A stretch of DNA of 64,000 nucleotides, taken from a virus. The position numbers were made by a program, and so were the translations under genes. Below the pieces are notes generated by a model. It made no database searches and was not told where the DNA came from. It saw nothing but the letters and a program-made list of their open reading frames with translations. Below, in pieces: positions 39,071-47,469 of the stretch. Where the stretch lies: positions 1-64,000 of the IMG/VR virus record IMGVR_UViG_3300044716_000732, one strand, 5' to 3'. Numbering within the stretch: the stretch's first letter is position 1; every line of letters begins with the position of its first letter.

Positions 39071-39543
39071 TTTGTTTTAAAAAATATTTTCTTCTAGAAT
39101 CGCCAGAATATATTGATGGTGTTTATGATAGAACGATGTATGATTTTATATATTTTATAGGAGATTCAGAAGGAGTTTTTTTAGCACCATATAATACTGG
39201 AAGAGAATCACATTCATATGTTTTTAGAGAGCTTAGACAAAGAGGAATTATAAATAAAAATTATAATGTTGTGTACCCAATAGAAAACAATGATGATATT
39301 AAAGTTTTGGGAAATCCCAAAAAAATAGATTTTAATTATTCTGGTGTCATTTTACCAAAACAAGAAGATATCGATTCCACATATATATCGTATTGGACAA
39401 AGGAATCTTTTTTAAAATTGAATGATATAATTTTACCTTATGTTAAAAAGAATATGCCATCTCCATATGCTATGGAATATGTAAAAAAAGAAATTCAATT
39501 AGATGATGGTGGTCCAAAAACAGAAGTTATAAGAATTAAATAA
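39067..39543 (+). CDS. capsid-targeted hypothetical protein
   Basis: 158 aa from ATG 39067, which overlaps the previous stop. MICFKKYFLLESPEYIDG has the L-L-E|S site. The rest is alpha/beta with a GDSEGVFLAPYNTGRESHSYVFREL segment. No family recognised. Packaged effector or internal protein inferred. Confidence 0.7.
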   Translation: MICFKKYFLLESPEYIDGVYDRTMYDFIYFIGDSEGVFLAPYNTGRESHSYVFRELRQRGIINKNYNVVYPIENNDDIKVLGNPKKIDFNYSGVILPKQEDIDSTYISYWTKESFLKLNDIILPYVKKNMPSPYAMEYVKKEIQLDDGGPKTEVIRIK

Positions 39544-39544
39544 T

Positions 39545-40891
39545 ATGAAAACCTTTAAAAAATATTTTCTAGAAGCTATTTCTCTTTCTGTTGCAAAAGA
39601 GAAAAATATGACCCGAAAAAAAAGCGGGGCATATATAAACAAACAGGTAAATGATGTTTTTGGTAATAAGGATAGACTCATATATGATTTTGATTTAGAT
39701 GTAGAAAAAGACTATTCAAATATTAAGACCGATCCAACAAGTACTTTTTATAAAATAAATGAATTATTAGAACAGTATAACTTTTATATTAAAAATATAT
39801 CCGATTATATAAAAGGAATATGTTATAAACAAAATGATAAAAATGTATATAACATAGGAAAAATATTAAATAAATTTGGACAAGAGACGGAACTGATTAC
39901 AAAAAAGGGTGGTAAAATAAAAACCACCGAAGAAGTAGAAATGTATAAATCAGATCCAATAAAAAACATAACATCAAACGAAATGGTTGTTGTAGTTTCT
40001 CGTCATCCATATGATATATATGGAGCATCTACTGATAGAAGTTGGACATCTTGTATGAATTTAGAAGGTGGTGAAATGAAGTGTGCATTAAGTGCGGATG
40101 TTTCTAAAGGTTCTATTGTATTATATTTGGTTCCTAAATCTGAATTAAGAGAAAACGGTAAGATAGCATTGAAAAAACCACTATCTAGAATTTTATTAAG
40201 ACCAATGGTTAATAAAGAGCAAGAGTTGGCATATGCAGTTGGACCAAATAAATATGGCGCAAAAATAGAAAAATTTAAAACCTTTGCTACTGATTGGGCT
40301 ACCGAAAACTTCAATTCAAAAGTAAAAAATAAAAAAGGATTTGTTTATTTAAAAGGTTTATATACTGGAGATTATTCCGAATATCCAAATTTAGATAGAA
40401 CCCAAGAAGATTTGTTAAAGGATAGAAGATTGGAGTTTTTAGATAAAGCAAGAGAAGTAACGGATAAATTTAAAACGTTTCTAAGAAGAGCAACAATATC
40501 AGATAATTTTACAAGTTTATCATATAGTGCGCAGGTTAAAAACAATATATTAATTTTTAATTCAACAGTAAACATTAAAATACCAGTCGATGCATTAGGG
40601 AATATATTTGAAGATAAATTATATTTCAATAGTATTAATAAAGAACAAATAAGAAAGGAATTGAATAATAAAAATAGCGATATATCAAAATTTTTCAATG
40701 CTGTTTCAAATACTTCGGTTTTAACCGATAAATTAAATGAGATAGATATGACAGCAAATAAATTAATTTTAAGTTATTCTTCCGATAGTGAAAACGATAA
40801 TGTTCATGATGAATTATTAAGAGAAATGTTTCCTATAATACAAATATATTATTATTTTTACGAAAGAAACAAACCAAAAACTTCTATATGA
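39545..40891 (+). CDS. capsid-targeted conserved phage protein (448 aa)
   Basis: 448 aa. MKTFKKYFLEAISL has F-L-E|A and is the closest in the window to the T4 peptide. A conserved core VVSRHPYDIYGASTDRSWTSCMNL (residues ~150-175) matches, from memory, a widespread phage family of unknown function. The C-terminal third is helical and Asn/Asp-rich. Member of the overlapping cargo operon. Confidence 0.75.
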   Translation: MKTFKKYFLEAISLSVAKEKNMTRKKSGAYINKQVNDVFGNKDRLIYDFDLDVEKDYSNIKTDPTSTFYKINELLEQYNFYIKNISDYIKGICYKQNDKNVYNIGKILNKFGQETELITKKGGKIKTTEEVEMYKSDPIKNITSNEMVVVVSRHPYDIYGASTDRSWTSCMNLEGGEMKCALSADVSKGSIVLYLVPKSELRENGKIALKKPLSRILLRPMVNKEQELAYAVGPNKYGAKIEKFKTFATDWATENFNSKVKNKKGFVYLKGLYTGDYSEYPNLDRTQEDLLKDRRLEFLDKAREVTDKFKTFLRRATISDNFTSLSYSAQVKNNILIFNSTVNIKIPVDALGNIFEDKLYFNSINKEQIRKELNNKNSDISKFFNAVSNTSVLTDKLNEIDMTANKLILSYSSDSENDNVHDELLREMFPIIQIYYYFYERNKPKTSI

Positions 40892-41544
40892 AATCTTTTA
40901 AACAATATATAAAGGAAATGGCTTATCCTGTAAGTTTTTCTTTTGAAGAATTTAATAACATTAAATCATATAATGGTAAATTGAAATATGCTAATGAAAG
41001 ATTGCAGAAAATATCTTCCGGTAGTGCCAGAGTTGTATATAAGGTTGATGAAGAAAAAGTTTTAAAGATAGCCAAGAATAAAAAGGGAATCGGTCAAAAT
41101 TCAATAGAATCTGATTGGGGATTGCAAAGAATGTCTGATATAGTTGCAAAAATATTTGATACAAATGATGATCACTTTTGGGTTGAAATGGAATTGGCTA
41201 AAAAATTAACACCAAATAGATTTAAACAATTAACCGGAATGAGTTTAAATGAAGTTCAAGATATGCTTCGTTTAATGGAAACACTGAATAATAGTTCCAG
41301 AAGAAAATATTTAAAACCCGAACAATTAAAGGAATTACACGACGAATTTAGTCAGAAAGTAAACGACAATGAATTTTTAACATCACTCACGGATATGATT
41401 ATGAATTTTGGAATGAAGTATCCGGGTGACTTCGGGAGGGTAAATTCCTACGGTGAAGTTCTTAGAGAAGGTGTTCCAACAGTAGTATTGGTTGATTTTG
41501 GTCTTAGTGAGTCAGTTTGGGATGATTTTTATAAAGTAAATTAA
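40888..41544 (+). CDS. capsid-targeted protein-kinase-like protein
   Basis: 218 aa. MKSFKQYIKEMAYP is the targeting peptide (I-K-E). A kinase-like N-lobe follows: S-S-G-S-A-R-V-V-Y-K-V at ~43-53 (glycine-rich loop) and VLKIAKN at ~58-64 (nucleotide-binding Lys). The C-terminus has VLVDFGLSE at ~200-208, like the kinase DFG motif. A clear HRD catalytic loop is not seen, so it may be a minimal kinase or pseudokinase. Packaged kinase-like effectors would parallel T4 Alt. Stop/start overlaps tie it to the operon. Confidence 0.65.
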   Translation: MKSFKQYIKEMAYPVSFSFEEFNNIKSYNGKLKYANERLQKISSGSARVVYKVDEEKVLKIAKNKKGIGQNSIESDWGLQRMSDIVAKIFDTNDDHFWVEMELAKKLTPNRFKQLTGMSLNEVQDMLRLMETLNNSSRRKYLKPEQLKELHDEFSQKVNDNEFLTSLTDMIMNFGMKYPGDFGRVNSYGEVLREGVPTVVLVDFGLSESVWDDFYKVN

Positions 41545-41565
41545 CTTATTTTTAAATAAGTATTA

Positions 41566-41820
41566 ATGTGTTTTATGTCTAGTAAAAAACCAAATTGGAA
41601 CAAAAGATTGAAGTCGGAAGAAACCCGAAACCGTAGAAAAAAAGGAGAAGGGTTTATTACAACTTCGTTTTCAATTGAAGAGGTTTTGGATGAATCCGGT
41701 GAAGTATTGGATGATACTCTTATAAAGTTTTCATTTGGTGGTATATTGATATATTTGAGTGTGGCAAATTCTATGAAATTAAATAAATTATTGACTGACA
41801 TTTTAAATTTAAAAAGGTAA
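41566..41820 (+). CDS. small hypothetical protein (84 aa)
   Basis: 84 aa (or 81 from ATG 41575). Basic N-terminus (KKPNWNKRLKSEETRNRRKKG), then beta-rich. No targeting peptide. The function is unknown. Confidence 0.65.
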   Translation: MCFMSSKKPNWNKRLKSEETRNRRKKGEGFITTSFSIEEVLDESGEVLDDTLIKFSFGGILIYLSVANSMKLNKLLTDILNLKR

Positions 41821-41823
41821 ATA
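41816..41823 (+). promoter_or_regulatory. late-type promoter GGTAAATA
   Basis: GGTAAATA ending 9 nt before ATG 41833; one base off the late consensus. Confidence 0.4.
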
Positions 41824-41832
41824 TATAAAATC

Positions 41833-42969
41833 ATGAGAAGTAAAGATCAAATATTATTGGAAAATTTATATAGTAAAATGCTTATTTCAAAAGAGGCATT
41901 TGATCCGGAAATGGGACAAACCAAACCAGTTGATTCTGAAAAATTAGTAGAATATATTAATAGAATAGTTGATAAAAAGAAAACAGGTAGAGTAGATCCT
42001 AAAACAAAAATAAAAGATTATTTACAAATGCCGCATATTCATGCATCTATTGCAAATAAAATTTTAATTAAAACACCAGAAAATGAAACAATTGATTTAG
42101 AAGCATTTAAAAATTTATTAATACAAAGACCCGATTCATTATTAAGACAAAATGATAAGATGAAAAAAAGTACAACTGATGATATAGAGTTTTATAACAC
42201 ATCTTTACCTGCATTAAAGGGATTGGTTATAGATGAATCAACAGGAGATTTTAAAATTGTTGATACCTGTCCTTCTGCTGGTTCTTGTCAATTAGTTTGT
42301 TATGCGAAACACGGATCATATGTATTATTTCCCACCGTTTCATTATCACAAAATAAAGCATTAAATTATTTATTTAATGATTCAGAAGGATTTAAAAATC
42401 AATTAGAAGCAGAAATAAAATTAGCAGCTATTAAGAATAGAAAAAAGAAAGTTCAAATTCGTTGGAATGATTCCGGTGATTTATTGTCTCCTAAATTTTT
42501 TGGTATTGTTATGGATATAGTTAATAATACACCAATGGTAGATCATTACATATATACAAAAGAAGTTGCAATGATTAAATCATACCCCAATCCACCAGAA
42601 AATGTAATTTTTAATTTTTCATATGGTGCAAGAAAAGATCAAGAAAAATTAATCGATCCACAAAAAGATAAGGTTTCTTTTATAGTTAATGTTAAAGATG
42701 CAGCTAAAGAACCTATATTAAATACTATATCAAAATTTAAATATATAGAAATTAAAGATAAAAAATGGCAATATAACAATGTAGATGCTACTAAACAAGT
42801 TATATCACAAAGATACAAAATTGATACAAAAACACTTCTAACAATAGATGAATTAAAAAATACACCACAAGGAGAAGTGGGAGAATATAACGTAATAGTA
42901 TTACCCGGTGAGTCCGATCTATCTGCATCTAGAAGAGATGTTAAAGGAACATATTTAATAATTCATTAA
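41833..42969 (+). CDS. capsid-targeted GP88-like protein
   Basis: 378 aa. MRSKDQILLENLYSKML is the targeting peptide. Residues ~146-158 (CPSAGSCQLVCYA) and ~207-218 (V-Q-I-R-W-N-D-S-G-D-L-L) match the CSVCYA and FRWHDSGDLQ motifs of the GP88-family protein at 33510. Clustered Cys residues suggest a metal or Fe-S site. The tag implies that this version is carried in the virion. The C-terminal ~120 residues are not in the shorter relative. Confidence 0.75.
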   Translation: MRSKDQILLENLYSKMLISKEAFDPEMGQTKPVDSEKLVEYINRIVDKKKTGRVDPKTKIKDYLQMPHIHASIANKILIKTPENETIDLEAFKNLLIQRPDSLLRQNDKMKKSTTDDIEFYNTSLPALKGLVIDESTGDFKIVDTCPSAGSCQLVCYAKHGSYVLFPTVSLSQNKALNYLFNDSEGFKNQLEAEIKLAAIKNRKKKVQIRWNDSGDLLSPKFFGIVMDIVNNTPMVDHYIYTKEVAMIKSYPNPPENVIFNFSYGARKDQEKLIDPQKDKVSFIVNVKDAAKEPILNTISKFKYIEIKDKKWQYNNVDATKQVISQRYKIDTKTLLTIDELKNTPQGEVGEYNVIVLPGESDLSASRRDVKGTYLIIH

Positions 42970-42974
42970 TTTGA

Positions 42975-43002
42975 TTGACATATTATTATTTTAGTATATT
43001 AT
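42975..43002 (+). promoter_or_regulatory. sigma70-like promoter
   Basis: TTGACA, 16-bp spacer, TATTAT, the -10 ending 6 nt before ATG 43009; predicts a leaderless mRNA. Confidence 0.6.
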
Positions 43003-43008
43003 ACTAAT

Positions 43009-43152
43009 ATGAGCGCAGGAAAAGGTGATAAACCAAGACCAGTAAATAAAAAAAATTTTAATAAAAATTTCGATGATATTCTTTGGAAAAAAGAAAACGA
43101 TAAAAAAGAAGTGAAAAATAAAAACGGAAAAAAGATTTATCTATACAAATAA
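43009..43152 (+). CDS. small conserved phage protein (47 aa)
   Basis: 47 aa. The MSAGKGDKPRPVNKKNFNKNFDDILW sequence has the G-K-G-D-x-P-R-P-V...F/Y-D-x-I-x-W pattern of very widespread small phage proteins with unknown function. It overlaps the end of the convergent gene by 16 nt. Confidence 0.75.
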   Translation: MSAGKGDKPRPVNKKNFNKNFDDILWKKENDKKEVKNKNGKKIYLYK

Positions 43153-43823
43153 TTCTTAAAACTTTCCAATGAAAGTATATCATCTTGTATTTCTTTATTG
43201 TGATCCATTAATCTTTTAATATATCCACTATTTCTTAAATTTTTAAATGTAAGATTACCAACAGAATATTCTCCTTCTTCTTTTAATCCATCGACTCTAA
43301 TTTTTTTAATTTTTTTTCTTAAATCCTTTAATACATCTATATCTCTTTTGTTATTTATAGCATCTTCTATTTCATATTGGATTCTGGAAACCAATGTTAA
43401 AACTTCATGATCATCCATTGATCTGGTCGGTTTAATTGGTTTTATATACCATTCATCTTTTATTAAATCGTAAATAGCTTTTCCGGTTAGTTCGGTTTCT
43501 TCTGTTTTAATATTCACCTCAACCTTATAACCTCTAATAAAAATATCGTGTTCTTTATTAAAAATTTTACTTCTAGTATCAAAATAATCCGAAACCGTAT
43601 CCATACATTTTTCATCTAATACATCAACTATTATGTGTAAATCTATGTCACTTAAATTATTCCAAACATAAGTTGCGAGAGAACCAGTGAAAAATATATT
43701 TTTAATTTCTATAGGAGTTTCTATATTTTTTAAAAATATTTTAGCTACATTTAAAAGTTTCTCTTTAACATCGGAATCTAATCTTTTGCTATTTTTCCAA
43801 ATGTTTTCATTTAATTTATTCAT
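43137..43823 (-). CDS. nucleotidyltransferase-like protein
   Basis: 228 aa. Residues ~44-67 (FFTGSLATYVWNNLSDIDLHIIVD) carry the G-S-x(n)-D-x-D signature of the polymerase-beta-type nucleotidyltransferase fold; a later conserved acidic strand (KVEVNIK near 104) may supply the third carboxylate. The C-terminal half is helical. Substrate unknown. Similar proteins occur in many large phages. Confidence 0.75.
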   Translation of the reverse strand: MNKLNENIWKNSKRLDSDVKEKLLNVAKIFLKNIETPIEIKNIFFTGSLATYVWNNLSDIDLHIIVDVLDEKCMDTVSDYFDTRSKIFNKEHDIFIRGYKVEVNIKTEETELTGKAIYDLIKDEWYIKPIKPTRSMDDHEVLTLVSRIQYEIEDAINNKRDIDVLKDLRKKIKKIRVDGLKEEGEYSVGNLTFKNLRNSGYIKRLMDHNKEIQDDILSLESFKNYLYR

Positions 43824-43870
43824 TTATTTGTGTTGTGATTGTAAATATTAAAAAATATTTATTCCATGAG

Positions 43871-44068
43871 ATGAAATATATACTACTAATATTAATGATA
43901 TTTTTTTTATCTCTTATTTCTACTATAGTTTTATGTTTAGTTACATCTTTTTCAAATTTCACATTTTTAGTTTTTAATTTTTTTTTATGTTTATGTTTTG
44001 GTATTATTTTTTACAATATTGTAGTGTTCTCTGTTTGCAAAATTTTAGAAAAAAAATATGATGTTTGA
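43871..44068 (+). CDS. small two-TM membrane protein
   Basis: 65 aa from ATG 43871; the frame is open from 43835. Two long hydrophobic segments (residues ~4-26 and ~33-55), short Lys-rich end. Holin-sized, but not recognised as one. Confidence 0.6.
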   Translation: MKYILLILMIFFLSLISTIVLCLVTSFSNFTFLVFNFFLCLCFGIIFYNIVVFSVCKILEKKYDV

Positions 44069-44237
44069 TAATTTAATTTTTAAAGAAAATGGTAAATTTT
44101 ATATAAATTTAAACAATTCCAATTTAGAGGTGGTTTTATATAAAGGAGATAATATAAAATTTTCTCATAATGGTCAAAAATACTTTGCTAAAGTTATAAA
44201 GATTGTTGATAATGTTTGTGAGTTGTGTATAATATAA
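44058..44237 (+). CDS. small hypothetical protein (59 aa)
   Basis: 59 aa, MMFDNLIFKENGKFYINLNN..., beta-rich, perhaps an SH3-like barrel (VVLYKGDNIKFSHNGQKYFAKVIKIV). Overlaps the upstream gene by 11 nt. Two adjacent ATGs. Confidence 0.6.
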   Translation: MMFDNLIFKENGKFYINLNNSNLEVVLYKGDNIKFSHNGQKYFAKVIKIVDNVCELCII

Positions 44238-44239
44238 AT

Positions 44240-44443
44240 ATGTCATTGAGAATTGATAATCCTATACCAAAAGAAGAGTTTTTATATCTAGTAGAGACTA
44301 GTGAAAAAGATAAAGATGGAAATAACCATTTAGAAATAGCACAATATAGAAAAGAAAAATTTTGGTTTTTTGGTTGGGATAAGCCAGAAGATTTGGAAAA
44401 TTTTCTTTCTTGGAAAGAACTTGTTGTTGGGATTAAAGAATAA
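44240..44443 (+). CDS. small hypothetical protein (67 aa)
   Basis: 67 aa from ATG 44240. The in-frame GTG at 44225 overlaps the upstream gene. Sequence TATAAATA (44233-44240) runs into the start codon, which may be chance. Mixed alpha/beta, no family. Confidence 0.6.
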   Translation: MSLRIDNPIPKEEFLYLVETSEKDKDGNNHLEIAQYRKEKFWFFGWDKPEDLENFLSWKELVVGIKE

Positions 44444-44462
44444 TTTTTTGTAAGTATATGAA

Positions 44463-46394
44463 ATGTCATATACTTTAAAAAACGATGTTTCTTCTGCTCC
44501 ACTTAATTGTAATGTAGGTTACAATAATAGCTGGATTCATGTTGATAATAATGCTGGTAGAGAGCTTTTTGCGCAAGCATCTTACATAACTAATTTTTCA
44601 GATATAAACATTAGTTTATCTGCCAGTGACCTAGACATAGGTTCGGTACATATATTAGATCCCGATAGCGGATTAAAAGCTGATGTTGTGCCAGTTGGAA
44701 TTGGAATTGGTGCATTAAGAGTTATAAGTCAAGATTTAGAATCTTTCGAAGATGATGTAACTATTGGTGATAGATTAGGAAATTTTGCATCGGTATATGC
44801 TCCTTTAAGCGCACTTAAAGTTTATAATACAAATCCTATATCTTCTGTAGATATAACAAATATTGTTACAGTAAAGGCATCTAATACATTTCCAATATCT
44901 GGATCTGTAACCGTTTTAAATCCAGTAACTTCTGTTAATGTTTTAAATTTTCCAACACAATTAACTGCTATTAGTATTACTAATCAATTGACAGGAATAA
45001 CCATTTTAAATCCAATAACATCGGTTAATGTTTTAAATTTTCCAACACAATTAAGTTCTGTTAGTATTTTAAATCCAGTAACATCGGTTAATGTTTTAAA
45101 TTTTCCAACACAATTAAGTTCTGTTAGTATTACTAATCAGTTAACAGGAATAACCGTTTTAAATCCTGTTACTCAAGTTACTACATTACCACAACCAACT
45201 CAACTTGATGCATTTGGTAGATTAAGAATATCTTCCCCTATGACTTTGTTTGATTCTTCACATCGTTACAAGGATAATAATTTATGGTCTACACTATCCG
45301 CAAATGGAGGTTCGGTTTCATTTAATGCATCACAGGGATTAATGAATTTAAACGTTACTAATACAGCAGGAGCAAGCGCAATAAGAGAAACAACAAAGGT
45401 ATTTTCCTATCAACCCGGTAAATCCTTGCTTGTCATGAATACATTTGTCATGGCTTCTTCTGCTACCAATTTAAGACAGAGGGTAGGATATTTCGGAGAT
45501 CAGAATGGAATATACTTTCAGTTAGATGATGGTAATATTAGTATAGTTAAAAGATCCATTGTCACTGGTTCTATTGTAGAAAGTGTAATTTCTCGTTCTA
45601 ATTGGAACGGTGATAAGCTAGATGGAACTGGCTCTTCTGGTATAGTTTTAGATATAACCAAAGCTCAAATTTTTTGGATGGATATTGAATGGTTGGGAGT
45701 AGGAACAGTAAGAGTTGGTTTTTGTATTAACGGGCAGTTTATTGTTTGTCACTCATTCCATCATGCTAATATTATAGATTCAACTTATATTACTACAGCT
45801 TCCTTGCCTTTAAGATATGAGATTATTAATAAAGCAGCTACAACAGGTGGATCTAAAACACTAAAACAAATATGTTCTACTGTTATTTCCGAAGGTGGTT
45901 ATGAATTAAGAGGCTTACAACAAGCAGTCTCTATTCCAATAACTTCACCAAGAACGTTTGCGGTAGCTGGTACGTTTTATCCAATCATTTCAATTCGATT
46001 AAAAACAACTCCAGACAGACTCGATGCAATTATTATTTTAACTGCTTTATCAATACTTGGACAAGGAAATGGCATAAATTATAACTGGCAGGTTAAAGCA
46101 AGTGGAGTCACAACAGGAGGAGACTGGGTTGATGCTGGGGTTGACAGTGCCGTTCAATATAATATTACAGGAACAAGCTATGCAGGAGGAAGAATTTTAG
46201 CAAGTGGATTTTTAAATGCTTCTAATCAAGCTTCTCCAAATTTGGATATTCTTAAAGAAGCTTTGTTTAAGTTTCAATTAGAACGAAACAATTTAACAAA
46301 AACTCCTTTTGAATTAACTTTGGTTGCTGCATCAGATACCACTAATGGTTCTGGTATGTTTGCTTCTATGGATTGGGAAGAAGTTAGTCGTTGA
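44463..46394 (+). CDS. virion structural protein with beta repeats
   Basis: 643 aa. Residues ~140-245 contain repeated segments of the form T-S-V-N-V-L-N-F-P-T-Q-L-S-S-V-S-I, probably a beta-helix or triple-stranded fibre shaft. The following part (DAFGRLRISSPMTLFDSSHRY, then YQPGKSLLVMNTFVMAS) is a conserved module of structural proteins in marine and large phages (from memory), likely a carbohydrate-binding-like beta sandwich. Probably a capsid- or tail-attached fibre. The upstream sequence contains GTAAGTATATG shortly before the start. Confidence 0.8.
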   Translation: MSYTLKNDVSSAPLNCNVGYNNSWIHVDNNAGRELFAQASYITNFSDINISLSASDLDIGSVHILDPDSGLKADVVPVGIGIGALRVISQDLESFEDDVTIGDRLGNFASVYAPLSALKVYNTNPISSVDITNIVTVKASNTFPISGSVTVLNPVTSVNVLNFPTQLTAISITNQLTGITILNPITSVNVLNFPTQLSSVSILNPVTSVNVLNFPTQLSSVSITNQLTGITVLNPVTQVTTLPQPTQLDAFGRLRISSPMTLFDSSHRYKDNNLWSTLSANGGSVSFNASQGLMNLNVTNTAGASAIRETTKVFSYQPGKSLLVMNTFVMASSATNLRQRVGYFGDQNGIYFQLDDGNISIVKRSIVTGSIVESVISRSNWNGDKLDGTGSSGIVLDITKAQIFWMDIEWLGVGTVRVGFCINGQFIVCHSFHHANIIDSTYITTASLPLRYEIINKAATTGGSKTLKQICSTVISEGGYELRGLQQAVSIPITSPRTFAVAGTFYPIISIRLKTTPDRLDAIIILTALSILGQGNGINYNWQVKASGVTTGGDWVDAGVDSAVQYNITGTSYAGGRILASGFLNASNQASPNLDILKEALFKFQLERNNLTKTPFELTLVAASDTTNGSGMFASMDWEEVSR

Positions 46395-46406
46395 TACATT
46401 AAAAAA

Positions 46407-46414
46407 ACTAAATA
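46407..46414 (+). promoter_or_regulatory. late-type promoter ACTAAATA
   Basis: ACTAAATA ending 6 nt before ATG 46421; a divergent member of the series. Confidence 0.35.
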
Positions 46415-46420
46415 TAATAT

Positions 46421-47269
46421 ATGTTTAAATATATTGTAGGATTTGCTGCTTTAGTTGTTGCTGGTTGTGCTGCTTTTTTTTCAGTACAAGGACTTGCAAC
46501 ATTATATGCTGGACAATTTATAGCTGTTTGTGTAATGGCTGGTGGTTTAGAATTTGGTAAATTAGTTGCTGCTAGTTACTTGCATCGTTACTGGAAAGAA
46601 ACTAATTTTCTATTAAAATCATATTTAATAATTGCTGTAATATCTTTGATGGCAATAACATCTCTTGGTATATTTGGTTTTTTAACATCTGCCTATCAAG
46701 AAAGTCATGTAAAAATTGAAATGGTAGATTCCAAAAAACAAATGCTGGAAACTAAAAAAACATCAATTACAGAACAAATCGATGTAAACAAAAAAAGAAT
46801 AGATGTTTTAAACGATATAAGAATCTCTCAAGAACAAAGAGTTAAAGAAGCAGGGAATTATAAATTACCAAGAGAGCAAGCATATGCCGCAATAGAAAAA
46901 GCAAATTCTGAATTAAATGAATTACAAGAAAAAAATAAAAATTATTTTTTAGAAATAAACAATATAGAAACAAATCTATTGGAATTAAAAGCAGAAGAAT
47001 CTAAATCAACCGATATAGGAACTTTGAAATTTGTTTCTGAACTTTTCAATTTAGATATTCAAACTATTGTTAAATGGTTTACTATTATAATAGTTTTAGT
47101 TTTCGATCCATTAGCGGTTTCTTTGGTTCTTGCTTATAATAATATAGTGGAAAGAAAATACAAAAAAGAAGAACCTATCGAAGAAAATAAAGAAGAAGAA
47201 CCAAAACAAAAATTTAATTTGTTTAAAAGAAAAAGCACACCTCTTAATGTAAAGTATAAAGATAAATAA
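46421..47269 (+). CDS. polytopic membrane protein with coiled coil
   Basis: 282 aa. Three hydrophobic helices in the first ~95 residues (~2-24, ~29-50, ~64-90), then ~100 residues of charged coiled coil (KKQMLETKKTSITEQID...), then one more helix (~208-232, ending FDPLAVSLVLAYN), and an acidic/basic tail. The G-L-E-F-G-K-L-V-A-A-S-Y-L-H-R-Y-W and FDPLAVSL motifs recur, from memory, in hypothetical membrane proteins of marine phages. Function unknown. Confidence 0.75.
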   Translation: MFKYIVGFAALVVAGCAAFFSVQGLATLYAGQFIAVCVMAGGLEFGKLVAASYLHRYWKETNFLLKSYLIIAVISLMAITSLGIFGFLTSAYQESHVKIEMVDSKKQMLETKKTSITEQIDVNKKRIDVLNDIRISQEQRVKEAGNYKLPREQAYAAIEKANSELNELQEKNKNYFLEINNIETNLLELKAEESKSTDIGTLKFVSELFNLDIQTIVKWFTIIIVLVFDPLAVSLVLAYNNIVERKYKKEEPIEENKEEEPKQKFNLFKRKSTPLNVKYKDK

Positions 47270-47276
47270 TATATCT

Positions 47277-47435
47277 ATGCGCTATTCTTCAAACAGATCT
47301 TATAGGGATACTATAAATGAAGAAGTTGAAAAGCTAATGCAAAAAATAGATAAAAAACCAAAAAAGAAAAATTGGTTAGTTAGATTTTGGGAATGGTTGA
47401 TTTGTATGTATAAAAAAATTGCGAAGAAATTATAA
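47277..47435 (+). CDS. small basic protein (52 aa)
   Basis: 52 aa, MRYSSNRSYRDTINEEVEKL..., ending WLVRFWEWLICMYKKIAKKL, an amphipathic Trp-rich helix that could bind membranes. Its last codons form the left arm of the following terminator. Confidence 0.55.
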   Translation: MRYSSNRSYRDTINEEVEKLMQKIDKKPKKKNWLVRFWEWLICMYKKIAKKL

Positions 47436-47453
47436 TTTCTTCGCAATTTTTAA
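47413..47453. terminator. bidirectional terminator
   Basis: An almost perfect 18-bp palindrome, AAAAATTGCGAAGAAATT / AATTTCTTCGCAATTTTT, between convergent genes. Confidence 0.85.
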
Positions 47454-47469
47454 AACAATTTTGTAAAAA

